Source: Strix aluco
Lineage: Eukaryota > Chordata > Aves > Strigiformes > Strigidae
Assembly (NCBI RefSeq): GCF_031877795.1
Contig: NC_133935.1
Coordinates: 47,763,330 to 47,827,329, forward strand
Direction: 5' to 3'
Length of the DNA: 64,000 nt
The notes under the pieces were generated by a model. It was not told the DNA's origin. It made no database searches and worked only from the letters and a program-made list of their open reading frames with translations. A program made the translations under genes and the position numbers. Below are positions 36,601 through 64,000 of the stretch, in pieces (position 1 is the stretch's first letter; each line of letters starts with the position of its first letter).

Positions 36601-39512
36601 AGTCTTTACAGTAGTGCCTATTATATCTAGTGGGATTTTGCTGTTAACACTATGTACAAATATCAGCAACAGCTAATTGTTAACACATTTCATTCTCCAG
36701 GACAATCCTTAAATGCTGAATATCGACACTAACACGTGGCTGCTGGAATTCAGGCTGCCATTAAATGATATGTTAATTCCTTAATATGAAATAAGCTGTT
36801 GCATTCATTCATTCGTTTCTTCTTCTCAGTTTGGCCACTTACTAAATTCTTAAGCACTCACTTTTCTCCTATGGTAGATAATGGTTTGGTAGCACCAGTA
36901 ACTTAGTTTTTACCATAAGCATTATGTGAGCACATGGAAGGTTTACTTTTTTCAATAAAAGCAGTATTCTCAAAAATCTCAAGAAAATATAGGGTAACAA
37001 CACTGCCCTATTACAGTGAAAATAACCAAGAATTCAGGGAAAAAGTCTGAGATACAACATCTTTAAATGTGCCAAATATCAGGAGTGAAATATAATTTAT
37101 TGGCTATGAAAATACTGACATTCTCTAACAAGGAAGACATTTGCGGCAAAAGTCACTAGATGGGGTTGGAGAACATTTTGGATTGGAGAATATTTAGATT
37201 AAGCCCTGTGTATTTTGTGAATTTGGACCTTAGTCTCCTTCTAAAAATGCTATTACAAGCTCACTCAAGCCATGCACTGTGCAAGGCCTGCGTTCCTTTG
37301 ATTGCATGGAGGGCTGGAGGCAGAACACTTTGCTTAAGTATGATTTAAGAGTACAAGTCAGTAAGTGGGGCACGTTGTAATCAAGATAGAACCTGCACTC
37401 TAGTGCAAAACATCTGCAAGGAAGAATTGGGCAAAGCGTTTTCAAAACTACACATGGGTTTATCCTTGCCTCTGTCCTTGTGCCTTTTTTGTACCTTAAG
37501 AATGAAGACAGTTTCTCACATACAACAGTAAGGGAAGATAGATGACTAGCAGCTTTCCATTGCGGGAAAAAAATCAAAATATATAGTAAAAAAGTGGCTT
37601 CATTAGAGATAAGAAAGGAAAAGGAAAGGCTTCTAAGCTTAACATCTAGACTACATTTTTATTACAGGTGAGTTCTGAATGCAAGTGAAATATATGTTAA
37701 CCCACTCCAAACCAAACCTATCTGAACCTAAGTGGTTTATTACTCATAAATCTACAGGCAACCCAGTGTGAGAATATTTTTGTTCACTTAACTTCAAACT
37801 CTAAGTACAATGAATTAAATTATGCTTCCATTTTGTCTTGTGACAATGGCTTCAGGCACTTTTTAGGGTTTGGTTGGTATGTGCTTTTTTTCTAGCATAA
37901 CTTTGCACAGGTTAAATCAACTATAGAGCCTCTTGGGCAGATACCAAGTGCAATGTCAGATGCTTACACCTGTTTCTTTGTTTTTCTATGGGACCTACCA
38001 AAAGACATAGGATTTCCAAAATTCCAGAGGTAAGTTACGCTCATGCTTCTTATCCCAATGCATCATGGACCTGCTCCTTTCATTTTTTCATTTTAAATTA
38101 TATTAGGAGGAGACGCTTGATACAACAAGATGATGCACCTATATTGGGAGCACCATAACCAGAGGCATTTGGCAGTTTAAGGCAGACTGAAACTACCGTT
38201 GCTTTGGGGGAGCGTTTGATTGCACAGCTTTCAACAGTGGAATGATTACAGGATTTAGGAAGCAGCAAATGAATAATGAAATATCAGTATAATGAGTAAT
38301 GGTAACAAAAAAACTGGGGTGACAGAAGTCATTGTTTTTCTGGTACTGGGCTGAAATCTGAAGAAGTCACTGCAGCAAGAGCCCTTCAGCAAGAAACAAC
38401 AGAGCACAGTCACTTGCCCCTATGACTGATACCAGCCAAGTACTCATAAGAAGTGGCCTTGTGGGCTGTTTCATGGGGATTTTAAAGCTTTTATAAATGT
38501 GTATGTGTGCTGGGGTGTAAGGGTAGAGGCTGATTGATGAATTTATCCAAAAAACATGTTAGGAATTCAAGAGATTGTATGAAGCCTGTAACTGGGTTAA
38601 TTGAAAAAGAGAATTAAAACCAGATTGAAATTATCCACAGTTGCAGCACCAGAAGGTTGGGGTGCAGAGCTCAGCCTTTGCAACAAGAGATTTGTGCGCA
38701 GGTGTCTGCTCCTGCATTATGTACATGATGTCATTTCCTAGGGCTGACATGATTTCTTATGATGTCCTTCTACCTTCTTAGCTTTGGAGCTAGGGTTGCA
38801 ATTGCAAAATCCTTACAAAACCAGTTACTGAAGTTACTAGAGGATATTAACAAATGAGCACCAGAAGGCTTTTCTTACAGCTTTCTACTGATGTTTCCTC
38901 TAATTGCAAAATGCACGCACACATTTTTAAACCAGTCATCCTTGCTAGTGGTGTGGGTTTGAACCTCCAAGGCAAATTTGGATGGTTATTGCATTGAAGT
39001 GTTTAATTCTGCTTTATGCTTGTTTGAATAAAGCTACAAAAAAGCAGCCACCAGGCAAGAGAGGTGCAAACAAGTTTTACAGGGCTTCACAGGTGGCTCT
39101 TCAAGTCCAACCAGGTAGCTTCCCTTAAACTGGCAGTTGTTTCCCTATTGGTGGCTTTCCCCTTTTCAAAACCCCTTCCCTCAACATGTCAGACTGGTTC
39201 TTCCACATTTCAGCTAAACCCAGTCTCCTCTTCTTCAGACAACCATCTGGATTAGGAACCAGCACTTGCACCTGCTCTAAAACAGCAAATCCCAGAGCAG
39301 CACAGAGCAAACTATCCTGCTAGAGGGTCTGCTAAGGGAGGAAAATTTTATTCTAAAGATATTTTCAAAGTGATAATGTGTATGACATTACTACTTTATA
39401 TTATCCATCAGTCAGGGGGAAGGTTTCCTGGTCAGAACTCACATAACTGTGGTCTTCCGCTTTCCCGTGCATCCACCTTACTGTATTTCAAGGAAAACTC
39501 TGACATTTAGGG
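33652..39512. other. Intergenic, nothing recognised
   Basis: About 5.9 kb of AT-rich DNA. Frames at 35484-36004 and 37160-37577 are short, lack family motifs and show no splice-linked partners. Confidence 0.6.
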
Positions 39513-39656
39513 ATGTGATAGAGTCCCCATCACTGGAGGTTTTCAGGATGCAATTGGACAGGGTGCTTGATAACCTCGTCTAGGCTCCCTTTCCCACAAA
39601 AGGTTAGACCAGATGATCTGTCAACGTCCCTTCCAACCTGGGCTGTTCTATGATTT
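39513..39656 (+). repeat. CR1 LINE, short 3' fragment
   Basis: The plus strand encodes the last ORF2 residues (RVPSLEVFRMQLDRVLDNLV-like), followed by the CR1 tail with AGACCAGATGATCT, CCTTCCAACC and TTCTATGATTT. It is old and 5'-truncated. Confidence 0.88.
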
Positions 39657-42537
39657 AGTTAGTGGCTGTAGCGACAAGATATTAAAATTGACCGATTTTG
39701 TCCTGGGGGATGAAAGTCCAGAAAAGCTACTGAACAAATGCTTTCCTGGTAGAATTTCTTTACTTAGACTCAGATTTTGCAAACTTGGGAGTATTCAAGT
39801 ACAAGCTGCCATTTGCCCAGCAGCTTTATTTCCACATTTCCATATTTTATCTTCATTTGGAACTTGCATTTTTACTGAAAGTGGCTACAGGCTTAGGAAC
39901 ACAGTCTGAGTGAATTCATGTACCTGCTCCAATTTACAAATTGCAACAGGTCTATAATTGGGAGAGCTGCACCCAGCCCTGCAACAGAAGCAGTATTTAA
40001 ATTGAAAGTTATCATCCAGTTCTGCCAGAAGCAGAGATTGTAATGTACCTACAAAGCTTTAAGGGAATAAACTTTCTGTAAAACAGGTTAACTCCTGCTT
40101 GAAGAAGAGTGACTTACTGCAATTTAAAATGCTGGATAATGAAATTTTTAAAAAGGCTGAGTGGGGACCAAAGCACTGTTAGGGGAAACACAGGGAAAAC
40201 AAATCCTACTTATAAATCTAAGATGCCCAATCCTAACAGATTTTAATACATCAATCTATTGACACATTTATCCAGTGTCCAAATCAGATTCTGTAAAATA
40301 CCAACAGTATTTCAAGAGGTTTCAGCCCTTATTGTCAGAAAGTCAGTCTTTTGAACATCAGCTAGTTCTTAATACCCAAGAGAGGTAGTATAACCCCTTC
40401 ATTTTTTATACCACTTTAATTTGTTGTCCCAGGGAACTGTGGTTTACATCTGCAATGATGGACCACTCAACAGCAGCATGCACAGACCCAAGACAATCCA
40501 CAGCTCTAACAACAAAATAGAAATACAAAAAAACCCCTGATACCAGTATACTTCAACACTCAGGATCAAGACATCAAGCCTAAGCAAGACCTGCCTAAAG
40601 ATTTCTCATACACAATTATGTCATAATCCTGCTCTTACTTGAACTTCTAACACATCTAGAAATCAAGCCAAGAATGCAGACCAATGCTTTGCTACTGTAA
40701 CCTCTTCAACTAAAAAAAAATATCGAGTGTATCCTCCTGGTGCTGTGGAAATATTGGTGCTATTTCAATATGAAAGGAATATCAGTGACAGAGTTACCTC
40801 ATACACTAATGGTACCGATGGCTCTGAAGCAAAACAAATATTCTGAGTGCTTGAAGAATGAAATTAAATTTGCTTACTGCAGTGACCTATTTTGCACTTT
40901 CAAATCTATCAATTTATTTGGTTTTCTCCTAGCTCCTCTCTTCATCACTTGCCCTCTACTTCCTGCATTTTCTCTCTCTCCAAGTAGCACACAGACAGGT
41001 GGTACCCCTGTCTGCTCCTCTGAGCTCAGGAACTTCTCTTAGTGACAACACACCAATTTTCAGGCAGTTTGTCACATTCTGTAACTTCTTCCCTGTATCC
41101 CCTACTGCTCCTGCCAAAACCAAAGTTTTACAGCCACTATATAGTTAAATGTAACAATATTTGCATAAGCTATACTCCACTCAATATACTATACCCAGAG
41201 TTAACACCGTCCTTTTTAGAGTTCAAGAGTGCTCAGACCTTTCTAAATACTGGATATTTATGAGCAGGAATTTCAAGTGCAATTCAGTGTCATCACTAAG
41301 ACATGACAAATAAAAAGCTCTGAATAATGGCCTTTGAAGGTCCTACTTGCAGGAGTTCATTCAGATCACATTCATTCATATGATAACAGATCAAAGCATT
41401 TCATGCTGCTATGAATTTAAAATCAGATGCCTTCTCACTATGCCAAGCTGTTTTTTAAATGAGACCCATATTAAATAGTGAAAAGCTGACCATGTCCACT
41501 TCAGTGTTCAAAAGTATACTTTGTTTCAGGAAACAAAAGAATATAAAAATAAGGCATCTAATTGAAAGAAAAAGTGTTACAAAAATTGTGTCTTTCTTAA
41601 TTCTAGAAGTCACAACAGTATTAATAAAAGTCTTAAAAGATGACTAATCCAGTGTTTATTTAGAAGCAGTATAAATCCAAACAATGCATAAAAATCTCAA
41701 GTGCTTATTGTTACAGTTTAAGTGCATATATTCCTTTTATAATTTTGTGCCTTTCCACAGGAACACACATACAGCAACTACACAGTTTGTTCTTTTCAGA
41801 AAGCTTTTACTGCTTTGAAATCTCAGCTTTGTAATTGGATATACAGGGAACTAGTTCCAGTGATGAATTCAAAAGACTAAACTTGACATAGAAGGTGTTA
41901 AAATTTTTGAATATTCGCATAGAAGGTGACATAATACACAAGTCAAGTGAATTAAGACAGGCAATACAAACAAGACATTTGTAAAAAAATCAAATATTTA
42001 ATACTTGCCTATCTCTAAAAGGAAAAAGCTTTTTATAAGTTAACAGTATGGGCCCCACCTTCTGAATGTTGACAGTGACAGGTTATTATGAGTGTATCTC
42101 TAAAGTTTAAACTCAATCTGTGCTGGCTAAATCACTTCCACCCTTCTATAAATTAATGATGGAAGATGGAATTACCTAACATTGGAGCCTGAGCACCAAA
42201 AGTTGAATTCCCATTTTTAAATGGTTTAGAAGTGAGACTTTCCCTATACACTACAAGGATAACCTCTGTAGCTTCTTTGGCTGAGGCCATTGTCTCCGAA
42301 TAGCAACCCCAAACAAAATAGAAAATGCGTCCACTGCTGAGAAAGAACCAAAGAGTATAATTTGCTAAACGTTATGGAACACTTCTGTGCTTACAGAAAA
42401 AAGTTCTATTTCTAAAGACATGAATGTGAATTCACAATTGTAATCTTTAATTTTAGATAATTTACTAAGTACCACAGTATTGACAATCTTCGTAAATATT
42501 ATTAGTTTTGAAATAAAAGATGTCAAAAAACCACAAA
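39657..42537. other. Intergenic or distal TMEM19 3' UTR
   Basis: No repeats or genes recognised. Minus-strand AATAAA at 41655-41660 could serve as a distal poly(A) signal for TMEM19. Confidence 0.5.
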
Positions 42538-43214
42538 TTTATTATTCTTACTGGAAAAACTAGTGAGTTTTTATTTTAAATTCACTCTTTTGCTCCAAAC
42601 ATTATGTACTAGAATCACTTTTACCAACCCTATTCTCAGGGAATTGCAGATAGTATCAGGATACAGAATAGGCAACAAGGCTTACTTATCTCCTCCCCCC
42701 CACCCCCAAAAAAATATTTCCATAAAACCTTATGTACTGTAGATTATGGGAGGTATCAGAATTCACCCATTTCACCCATGTTACCACTGCCTACATAAAG
42801 TTGCAGCATACTTTGTCTCTGGCTTGGACAATAACCACAATGCTCCATCACATGGATTGATGTAGATTAGACTTCTATTTCCAGCTTCTTGACCTTCCAG
42901 ATGCTGGGGACTGGCAAGAACATAAAACACCAACCCTTCAGCTCCATGAGGATAAATGAAGTGCTTCACCTCACTTGGCAATGATCTACATCCATCTGAA
43001 GAGCAGCAAGAGCATACTGACAAAACCCCTTCCTTGCCCTGAGAGATGCCAATTGCCATACGAAGCTTACAGCCTTACTAAGTTGAGATGGAAAGTCCTT
43101 TGGCTCTCTGAAAGTTTCAGATCCCTCTTTTCAAGAGAGTTTGAAGAAAAGTCTTCAGAGTCTTTGAGTAAGACTGAACATAAATGAATCACATGCAGAA
43201 AACCTTAAACCATG
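42538..43214 (-). other. TMEM19: Probable proximal TMEM19 3' UTR
   Basis: Sequence downstream of the TMEM19 stop. Minus-strand AATAAA hexamers at 42570-42575 and 42538-42543 lie about 640-680 nt after the stop codon and are the first good candidates for cleavage. Later ones exist, so the real end is open. Confidence 0.5.
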
Positions 43215-57433
<14,219 letters not shown>

Positions 57434-58210
57434 GGGAAGCCAGAGGGAGAACACCTGGCGGGGAAGCACGAGGCGCAGCGCATCAGAGACACCGCTAACG
57501 CTGCTAATGCTGCTGCCTCTTCCTCTTTCTCCTCCTCCTCCCGCCCGGCGCGGCCCGGCCCGCACCACCGCCGCCGCCGCCGCCTCTCGCCCCCGGCACC
57601 GCGGGGCGCTGCTAGGAGGCACCGAGGCGTTCATGGGGCGGCGGCTGCGGCCACCCCCCGCCCACTGCGGGCTGGACGGCGCGGCGCTCGGTGGCCGAAG
57701 GCCCCACTTCGCCTTCCCCCCTCACCCGGCTCCGCCACCGACCTGCTCTCCCGACCCGCCGCCGGCGGCGCCACCATCCCGCCCCCGCGCCGCTCCGCGC
57801 ATGCTCCGCCGGCCTCCGCGCCTCAGCGGGCAGCGAGGAGGCGCTCTGCGCTCCGGCACGGCGCAGCCAAGCCCGGCCTGGCCCGGCCCGCGCAGCGGCT
57901 GTACCCGAGCTGTGCCCGCCCTGCTCGGGCTGTTTTCCCCTCAGGGGAGACTTTCTGGCCTCTCTGGTCCGGGGATGGGGCCGCGTCCCTCCGGCAGACG
58001 CTGCCGTCCCCCCGTAGCGGCCCGTCGCTGTAACCCGGCCTCCCCCGGCCCCTGCCCCGCGGCAAGGAGAGGCGGCTGCCGCTGCGCGGAGCCCGGCCGC
58101 CTCCCCGGCTGGCAGGGCCGGGCCGGGCTGGGCTGGGCCCTCCGACCCGGCCGCACGCCGCAGGCCGCACCGCCAGGCTGGGGCCTGGCCCTGCGAGCTC
58201 ATCGCCCTTT

Positions 58211-61200
58211 AGTGGTAATTAAGACTGGAAACACCCACGTTTTTTCTGACCTAGAGAGCCCCAAACAGCAGGACTGAGTTTGGTATATATGATCTTCCTT
58301 CTACCTCCTAAATTTTTATTAAATCTACATCTGAGATCTGGATTTGAAATGTAAAAATCAGGGGTTCAGTAGCGGGGCTGCTGCGTAAGAACAGCACACC
58401 TTACGAAGGATAATACCAATGCGACGTTGCTAGATACTCCCACCAGAATCTAAGTAACTGAATTTTTCAACCAGTACAAGATCAACTCTACTTAGACTGG
58501 TGGCTGAACAAGTAGCTGCTTGTTCATGTGTAACCAACTCCCATATATTTACTCATTCAAGTACACCCTTAACTGCAATAAATTCCTTTATTTAATGTAT
58601 TAATTACTTTTTGTTTTCTAAACTGTAGCAGACTGATACTGGAATTTCTGGTGGAGAGGCAGGAATCATACAGCCCTGGCTGTCATCTGTGGGACTGTAC
58701 AACTGTGGAACCATGAGTAATGGTAACACACAAGCTGGTGTGAAGAGGGGGCAGGCTGCAGAACTTTGAAGGACCCTTCAGCTTCCTTCATAGATCCCAT
58801 ACCTGTGTTAAATAGCACTTGTGCTGATTTAGAGAGACATGCCAGGCCATTGCACTGGCTTATCCACAGACCTTGCATCTTGGCTTAAAGCCAGAGATGC
58901 TGCTGCTGCTGGAGATCACAGGAACAAGAAAAGCAAGAGTACTGCTCTCAGTGCCTGTCGTGAGAAGAGTGGTTCTAGTCATGAAATCTGTAACAATCAT
59001 TGCATGAATAATACTGGCTTTGATTCCTCTTTCAGCTCTGAGTCTTCTGTTAAATGTGGTTTCATACATCCCTCTTCCAGTATTTTTGATTATATGAAAC
59101 CAACAAATTTTCCTGCAGTTACGTGGTAATACATTAAAAGTTACAAGTAGATTAGAAAATGAAAAAGAAAGGAACCCAAAGTTAGACTTCTTTCTACATT
59201 TAGAAACTGAAAAAAGTAGCCACATTCTTTAAAGTATTGTCTACATCAGTTACTGTCATTGGCCCAAATATTATGTTAACAGTCCTCTTTTCTAGATGTT
59301 GCCCTTTGTTTTTACTAGGTCCTGCAGGAATAAAAAAAAAATCACAGCACTTCATGGGCAAAAGTTTGGGGTTTTTTAAATTTAAATGCCCATCTAGATG
59401 TTTACAATATTGTGAATTTAGAATTCATGTACTTAAAATGCCATCTTGAAGCAGTAAGAAGAGTATTGTGCATATTTAATACACATAATACATACTTTTC
59501 ATAAACATTTTTTACTTATAAAAAACCAGCATTCCTCATTCACACCTTTATATTGATAAACTTGATAATAAAAAAAATGGTAAGTAACAGTTGCTTGAGA
59601 CAAATAGAACTGAAAGCTCTTCCCCACACTTTTCCATACAAATATATACCTGAAATAAGAAAAATCTGAGAAGTTTAAATGAAAAAAATTGTTAGAATTA
59701 TAAGCTGCCCAATATTTAGAAGAAGAGTTTCTTCTTACCTTTTACCTAGATCTATAGGATGCAAAGCACGACCAGCGCAGAGTCTAGAAGTAAAAATAAA
59801 TATGATTTAATAGGAGACAGGAATGTGAGATGATTAAAGGCAGTATGACAAACTGAAGATAATAGCATGTTACTGTACATAGCATGCTAATCACTTTTAA
59901 ATTCATTCTTTTCCTAGGAATACATTAGAATTTTGTAGATTTGCCATAATACAGCATAAAATTGTGAAATTTTCATAAAGATTTTAGAAGTAGATTTTCT
60001 GTTCTTCACTGCTTAAAACATTATTCATGTTTGTGAGAGCTCTGTTTTTGTTATGCTATTATTTTTTCTTAGTGGTATAAAATTAATGGGAAATGCTGAT
60101 CTGACCATGGAATAATCCATTTCACCTCCCTCCATAGACTTTTTTACAGGATAAGAAATACTGTTTATAGTAGAGATAAGAAAAAAGATAACATGAGCTG
60201 GCCATTGGTTTTTAAAAACAGATGAAGCTATTAAAATTGTCTTTGGAGGCAAGTATTGTTTGTCTTACAATTAATACAACAGTGAAGGAAAAAGGACCCC
60301 TTGGATGATCTTGATTTTTACTACTTTCTTTTACTTGGTTATTACAGGAGAAAGACATGAACTTTTATGCTGTGTTTTCTTTGTAATACTCCACAAGAAT
60401 TTATATCTATACATATATTTACTTAAGGGAATATTCCTGCTTTTTATCAGTTGCCTTTATAGTTTTGTGCTTGATAGAATGCATTAGGAATAATATAGCT
60501 CAAAACTTAAATACTAATTTAAGTATTTTTTATTCTTCATTGTGAAATTTATCTTTTCAATAACCAAAACCTGATTGAAGACAAAATACTGTTAAATACA
60601 TGAAATTAAAAATCTGTAAACATTGTTAACATTGTACTAGGTATAGCTACTTGCAAGGGCTTTGAATAATATTCATACTCATAAAAAAGACAAAATAGAC
60701 TGTAAAATTTTATGCTGATAGTGTCATTAGGTAGTCTACAAAAAACAGAAGGAAAAGTGTTAATACTGCAGGTAAATATCCATCTTAAGTAGAGCACACA
60801 AAATTAGTAGTCACCTGTGAAAATACCGAACAAATTGCAAACAATCATTTTCATACTACAGGAATTACTATACAGATGAATTCATAACATTTTTGAGGCA
60901 CTCAAAAATGTCAGTGATTAACACTGTAGGAAAACTATTTATAGCAGGATTTGGATTGTGGCTATAAAGCAACAAATGATGAAAAATAAATATCCAACTG
61001 CCTCACTGAAAAGAACAGAACACAGAATGATGCTTTAAATATTAAGTTTATTAAATATGTGTGGATAGGCTTTAGCTTTGTGTCAATACAGTTTATCCAA
61101 GGACAATGACACCAATTAAAGTTATTTATAACATCCTTAAATGTTTTCACGTTTTCAGAGTACCCAAAGTATTACTTTGCATTTCAGAATTGATTTGCTA

Positions 61201-64000
61201 TTTCACTGGGCATGCCAATTTTTTAAAAAAGTACGGATCAATTTTGTTTCAAGTTAAGAATTTTGTACACTTCGCATGCTGTGCAAAACTGAACTTATAC
61301 CAGATAGAACTATCATCTTCCTTTCCCATCTGTAACTTCAGAACAAGGACTGTGTTTGTCATAAAGCTTGTAAACACATTTGAGTACTAATGGAAACAGC
61401 TCTGAGAAGCCATGGTATAGAGAAATGCTTCACGAATCTATATCAATTTCTTATCCCAGTTTAGCAAACTTCTGCAAGCGCCTGACTCTAAACATATTAG
61501 TCCTGTTGGTTTATGATAAAATGCTTTGCTGAATCAGTTCTATTCCCTGTCTTGATCACTGACAGTCTGTGAACCTTTACAAAGGATTTTCCTATGCTTT
61601 ATTTTTGCACATGCCTAACAAGTCTAACAAATGTTCCCAGACTGACAGTGATATTGTGAAGATTTTTTATTGTTTGGAAACTGACACTTGATGTGTAGTC
61701 ATCTATTTATTTCAGTTCCTTTGATTAGGTGAAATCATCTCTATATTGTTTTCTCTTTGAGATTCTGGGATACTTCCAGAGATAGAAGTCCATCTCTTCT
61801 AGTCTCCCATTTCCTCAGTTTGACATACTTTTATGATGGCATTATATGCCCAGAGACAGGCTTATGTTCCAGGATAGCTTTCTGTTGCAGCAAAACTGTC
61901 TTTTTCTAGTGGTGTAAACATTTATTACATATGACCTACTTTTGATGTGTGTTTACTCTCTACTTTAGCAAGTAATTCAGGAAAGGGTGAATATATTGAA
62001 AATAGTGAGTGTTCAGGCTTCTGATATCTCTAGTGTACTTGATCTGGGGAGTTTATTTTGGATGAGATATAATTTGGCCTAGTGCTGCACACTCTATTAC
62101 ACTTGTAGTTTGAAACTGTCTGAAAGGAAGATAGCCTACAAACCTTTCTGTGCGTCCCTCTGGAAACACCAACCTCTCCATTCACTTAACATGCCAATGG
62201 CATTAACACACCAGCGCCCTTATTATTATCACTAGTATTAAAAAATGCATATGAAAGCATTTTAAATGATATTATTTGTACCATTTCCAGGTGGCACAAG
62301 GGCTTGTGCTGTCTGATCTACCTCCTCTGTCCAAGTTTGAACAACACTACAGGAAAGACATGGGGAAGAATAGACTTAATGCAGCCCATGCAGCAGCAAT
62401 GCTAGGAAGACACCATGAACCAAGTGGCTTCTGATCCTCAGGCATGTCCTTGTCACTGAGGAAACAATGGAAGAATGTGTTTCTGAAAAACTTGCTGCTC
62501 CAGCTTCTTTGCCCATGGTTGACTGGAAGTTCATGGGGATGGGAGGTGACCTCAGGCTTGTGGAACTGCATAATCATAACATATGGGATAATCAGCAATG
62601 GGTGTGAAATTTTCAAATGTGGAGGTGCACCTTTTGAAGGTGTCTCTGAGCTGGCTCCATTCCTTTACCCTTCTTGCACAATATTTTGGAATCCATTCTT
62701 GCGTTCAAAAGGGTACCCACTGCCTTGTGGAGTCTTGCAACCCCCAACTCCTACTAATCAGTGGCTAACCAGGTTTGCATAGACAAGTCCATTGTGGGCA
62801 AAACAGTGATCAAAGTCTTCAAGGCCATCTGTGAAACACTTTTTGTTTGAATAATGGTTCCAGTGAACTTACTCTGTCCTTTGGTCCTTTTGAGTTCCCA
62901 CAAAGTGAGAGAGTGTTGAGGGGATCCACATCACTATTCAGTGCCCATCCCAGGACACACACCCCTGGAGTGTTCAATGTCTTTGAGAAGACGATCTGCT
63001 TTTCTTTAAATTTAATAAATTATTGCTCAGTGATCCTCTTATATTTGGTAGCAATCCTGAGGTTAGCAACCTCCTGGCACTGCTGCTGAGTTATCCTATT
63101 GTTTTTGTGATACCTTTGTCCCTTTCAGTTTAACAAGTAATGTTAGTGGATTTCTGAGAAGTGGAAGGCATTTTACACAGGAGGAAACTTAAAGAGATTG
63201 AACTAGAATGTAAAAATAAGGTAATAAAAAAATAAAGGGTTCAGCAATGGGGAAGAGTAACGGGAAGTAAGGGAGGTAAAGATGTGAAAGGACTATGCAC
63301 AAGGAGTAGGACTGTGAATGACTGAGGAAGAATCAGCAGAGTTTCAAGAAAGAGTTGAGAGCTGGCAGCTGAGGCAAATGCTCCCATGGCATTTGGCTCT
63401 CTAGGACATCAGATGGATCCAGTGGTTGAGAGCTCTGCCCTGCTTGAGAACCTCTTATTGGCATTTGTTAGAGACATGCTGCAGGACTTTGTGGTGGCGT
63501 GGTTCACATGTGGGTCAGACCCCTCAAGCCTTTGAATGTGTCTGAAGGGAAACTGAAAAGTTAGGCTCCTCCAGGAGGAATCTGGCTCACGTACACTGAA
63601 ACTGCTTTGAGAAACGAATACCAGCATATGGTGGATGAGAACAACCATGGGACTGGCGTAAAAGCTGCATCATTGTTCTGTATCACCATACTAGGTAGAG
63701 CATAATTGATGTTGACAGAATAACAGCTATGCAAGGGAACAGGACTGGCTGGCTTTTAGATTTAGATAACTTTTAAATTATTCAGAATCATTAAGTTATA
63801 TACATTTTTAGCCTGTGAAAACACATGTCCTTCCACGTCTGCCTCAATACAAGTGGGTGTAACTTGTCATACATAATGATTCAATTCAGCAGTTTGACCT
63901 GTTTAGGCAGACTGAGCAGAACTATGCACATACACATTTTTTCTACATAGCTCACAGTTAGATTTTAAGATTTTTGAAAAAGAACTACGTCACATTTACC
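58211..64000. other. Intergenic region upstream of TMEM19
   Basis: About 5.8 kb, AT-rich, with no recognised repeat. THAP2 or ZFC3H1, expected on this side by synteny, are not recognisable. The most protein-like stretches are the plus-strand frame at 58839-59129 and the one at 62291-62434. Confidence 0.55.
62291..62434 (+). other. Unidentified coding-like stretch, possible exon or processed pseudogene
   Basis: After an acceptor-like TTTGTACCATTTCCAG the plus strand reads 47 codons of balanced composition (LVLSDLPPLSKFEQHYRKD, NAAHAAAMLGRHHEPSGF) to a TGA. Similar-looking segments follow in other frames (for example VDWKFMGMGGDLRLVELHN, about 62520-62570, and KSIVGKTVIKVFKAICETLF, about 62788-62847), as expected of a frameshifted gene copy. 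I do not recognise the protein. Confidence 0.3.

Noticed and set aside
58839..59129. 96-codon plus-strand frame upstream of TMEM19
   Set aside because: Composition is plausible, but there is no recognisable domain or neighbouring exon; left as unassigned.

Overview
The window is vertebrate nuclear DNA and almost certainly comes from a bird. Two multi-exon genes can be rebuilt from spliced exons with GT-AG borders, RAB21 and TMEM19. The repeats are of avian type: several CR1 LINE fragments, both young and old, and three solo endogenous-retrovirus LTRs with 5-bp target-site duplications. There is nothing bacterial (no operons, no CRISPR). The two related LTRs at 27.1 and 54.9 kb belong to a type I recall as common in neoavian birds. 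I cannot name the species.

Layout from left to right. Bases 1-4737 are the 3' UTR and downstream flank of RAB21. RAB21 occupies 4738-16392 on the minus strand, with seven coding exons encoding 220 residues, and ends in a CpG-island promoter at about 16.05-17.19 kb. From 17.2 to 43.2 kb is a gene-poor interval of about 26 kb holding CR1 fragments, one CR1 copy that has lost its reverse-transcriptase core, and two solo LTRs plus one probable LTR. TMEM19 occupies 43215-57433 on the minus strand, with six coding exons encoding 336 residues, and starts in a second CpG island at 57.2-58.2 kb. From 58.2 to 64 kb I recognise no gene, only a short coding-like stretch near 62.3 kb.

The two genes are in the same order and orientation as in human 12q21, where TMEM19 lies upstream of RAB21 and both are transcribed the same way. 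TBC1D15 would be expected left of base 1 and ZFC3H1/THAP2 right of base 64000. RAB21 is an early-endosomal Rab GTPase involved in integrin traffic; TMEM19 is a multi-pass membrane protein of the DUF92 family. Nothing in the sequence suggests that they work together; they are neighbours by conserved synteny.

I found no undescribed system. The most useful observations are structural. All five TMEM19 introns are phase 1 and split a glycine codon, so every internal exon can be skipped in frame. A sense-oriented solo LTR lies in TMEM19 intron 1. A CR1 copy carries a clean deletion between two open frames. Two CR1 3' tails form an inverted repeat just upstream of the RAB21 CpG island. The start of TMEM19 is ambiguous.
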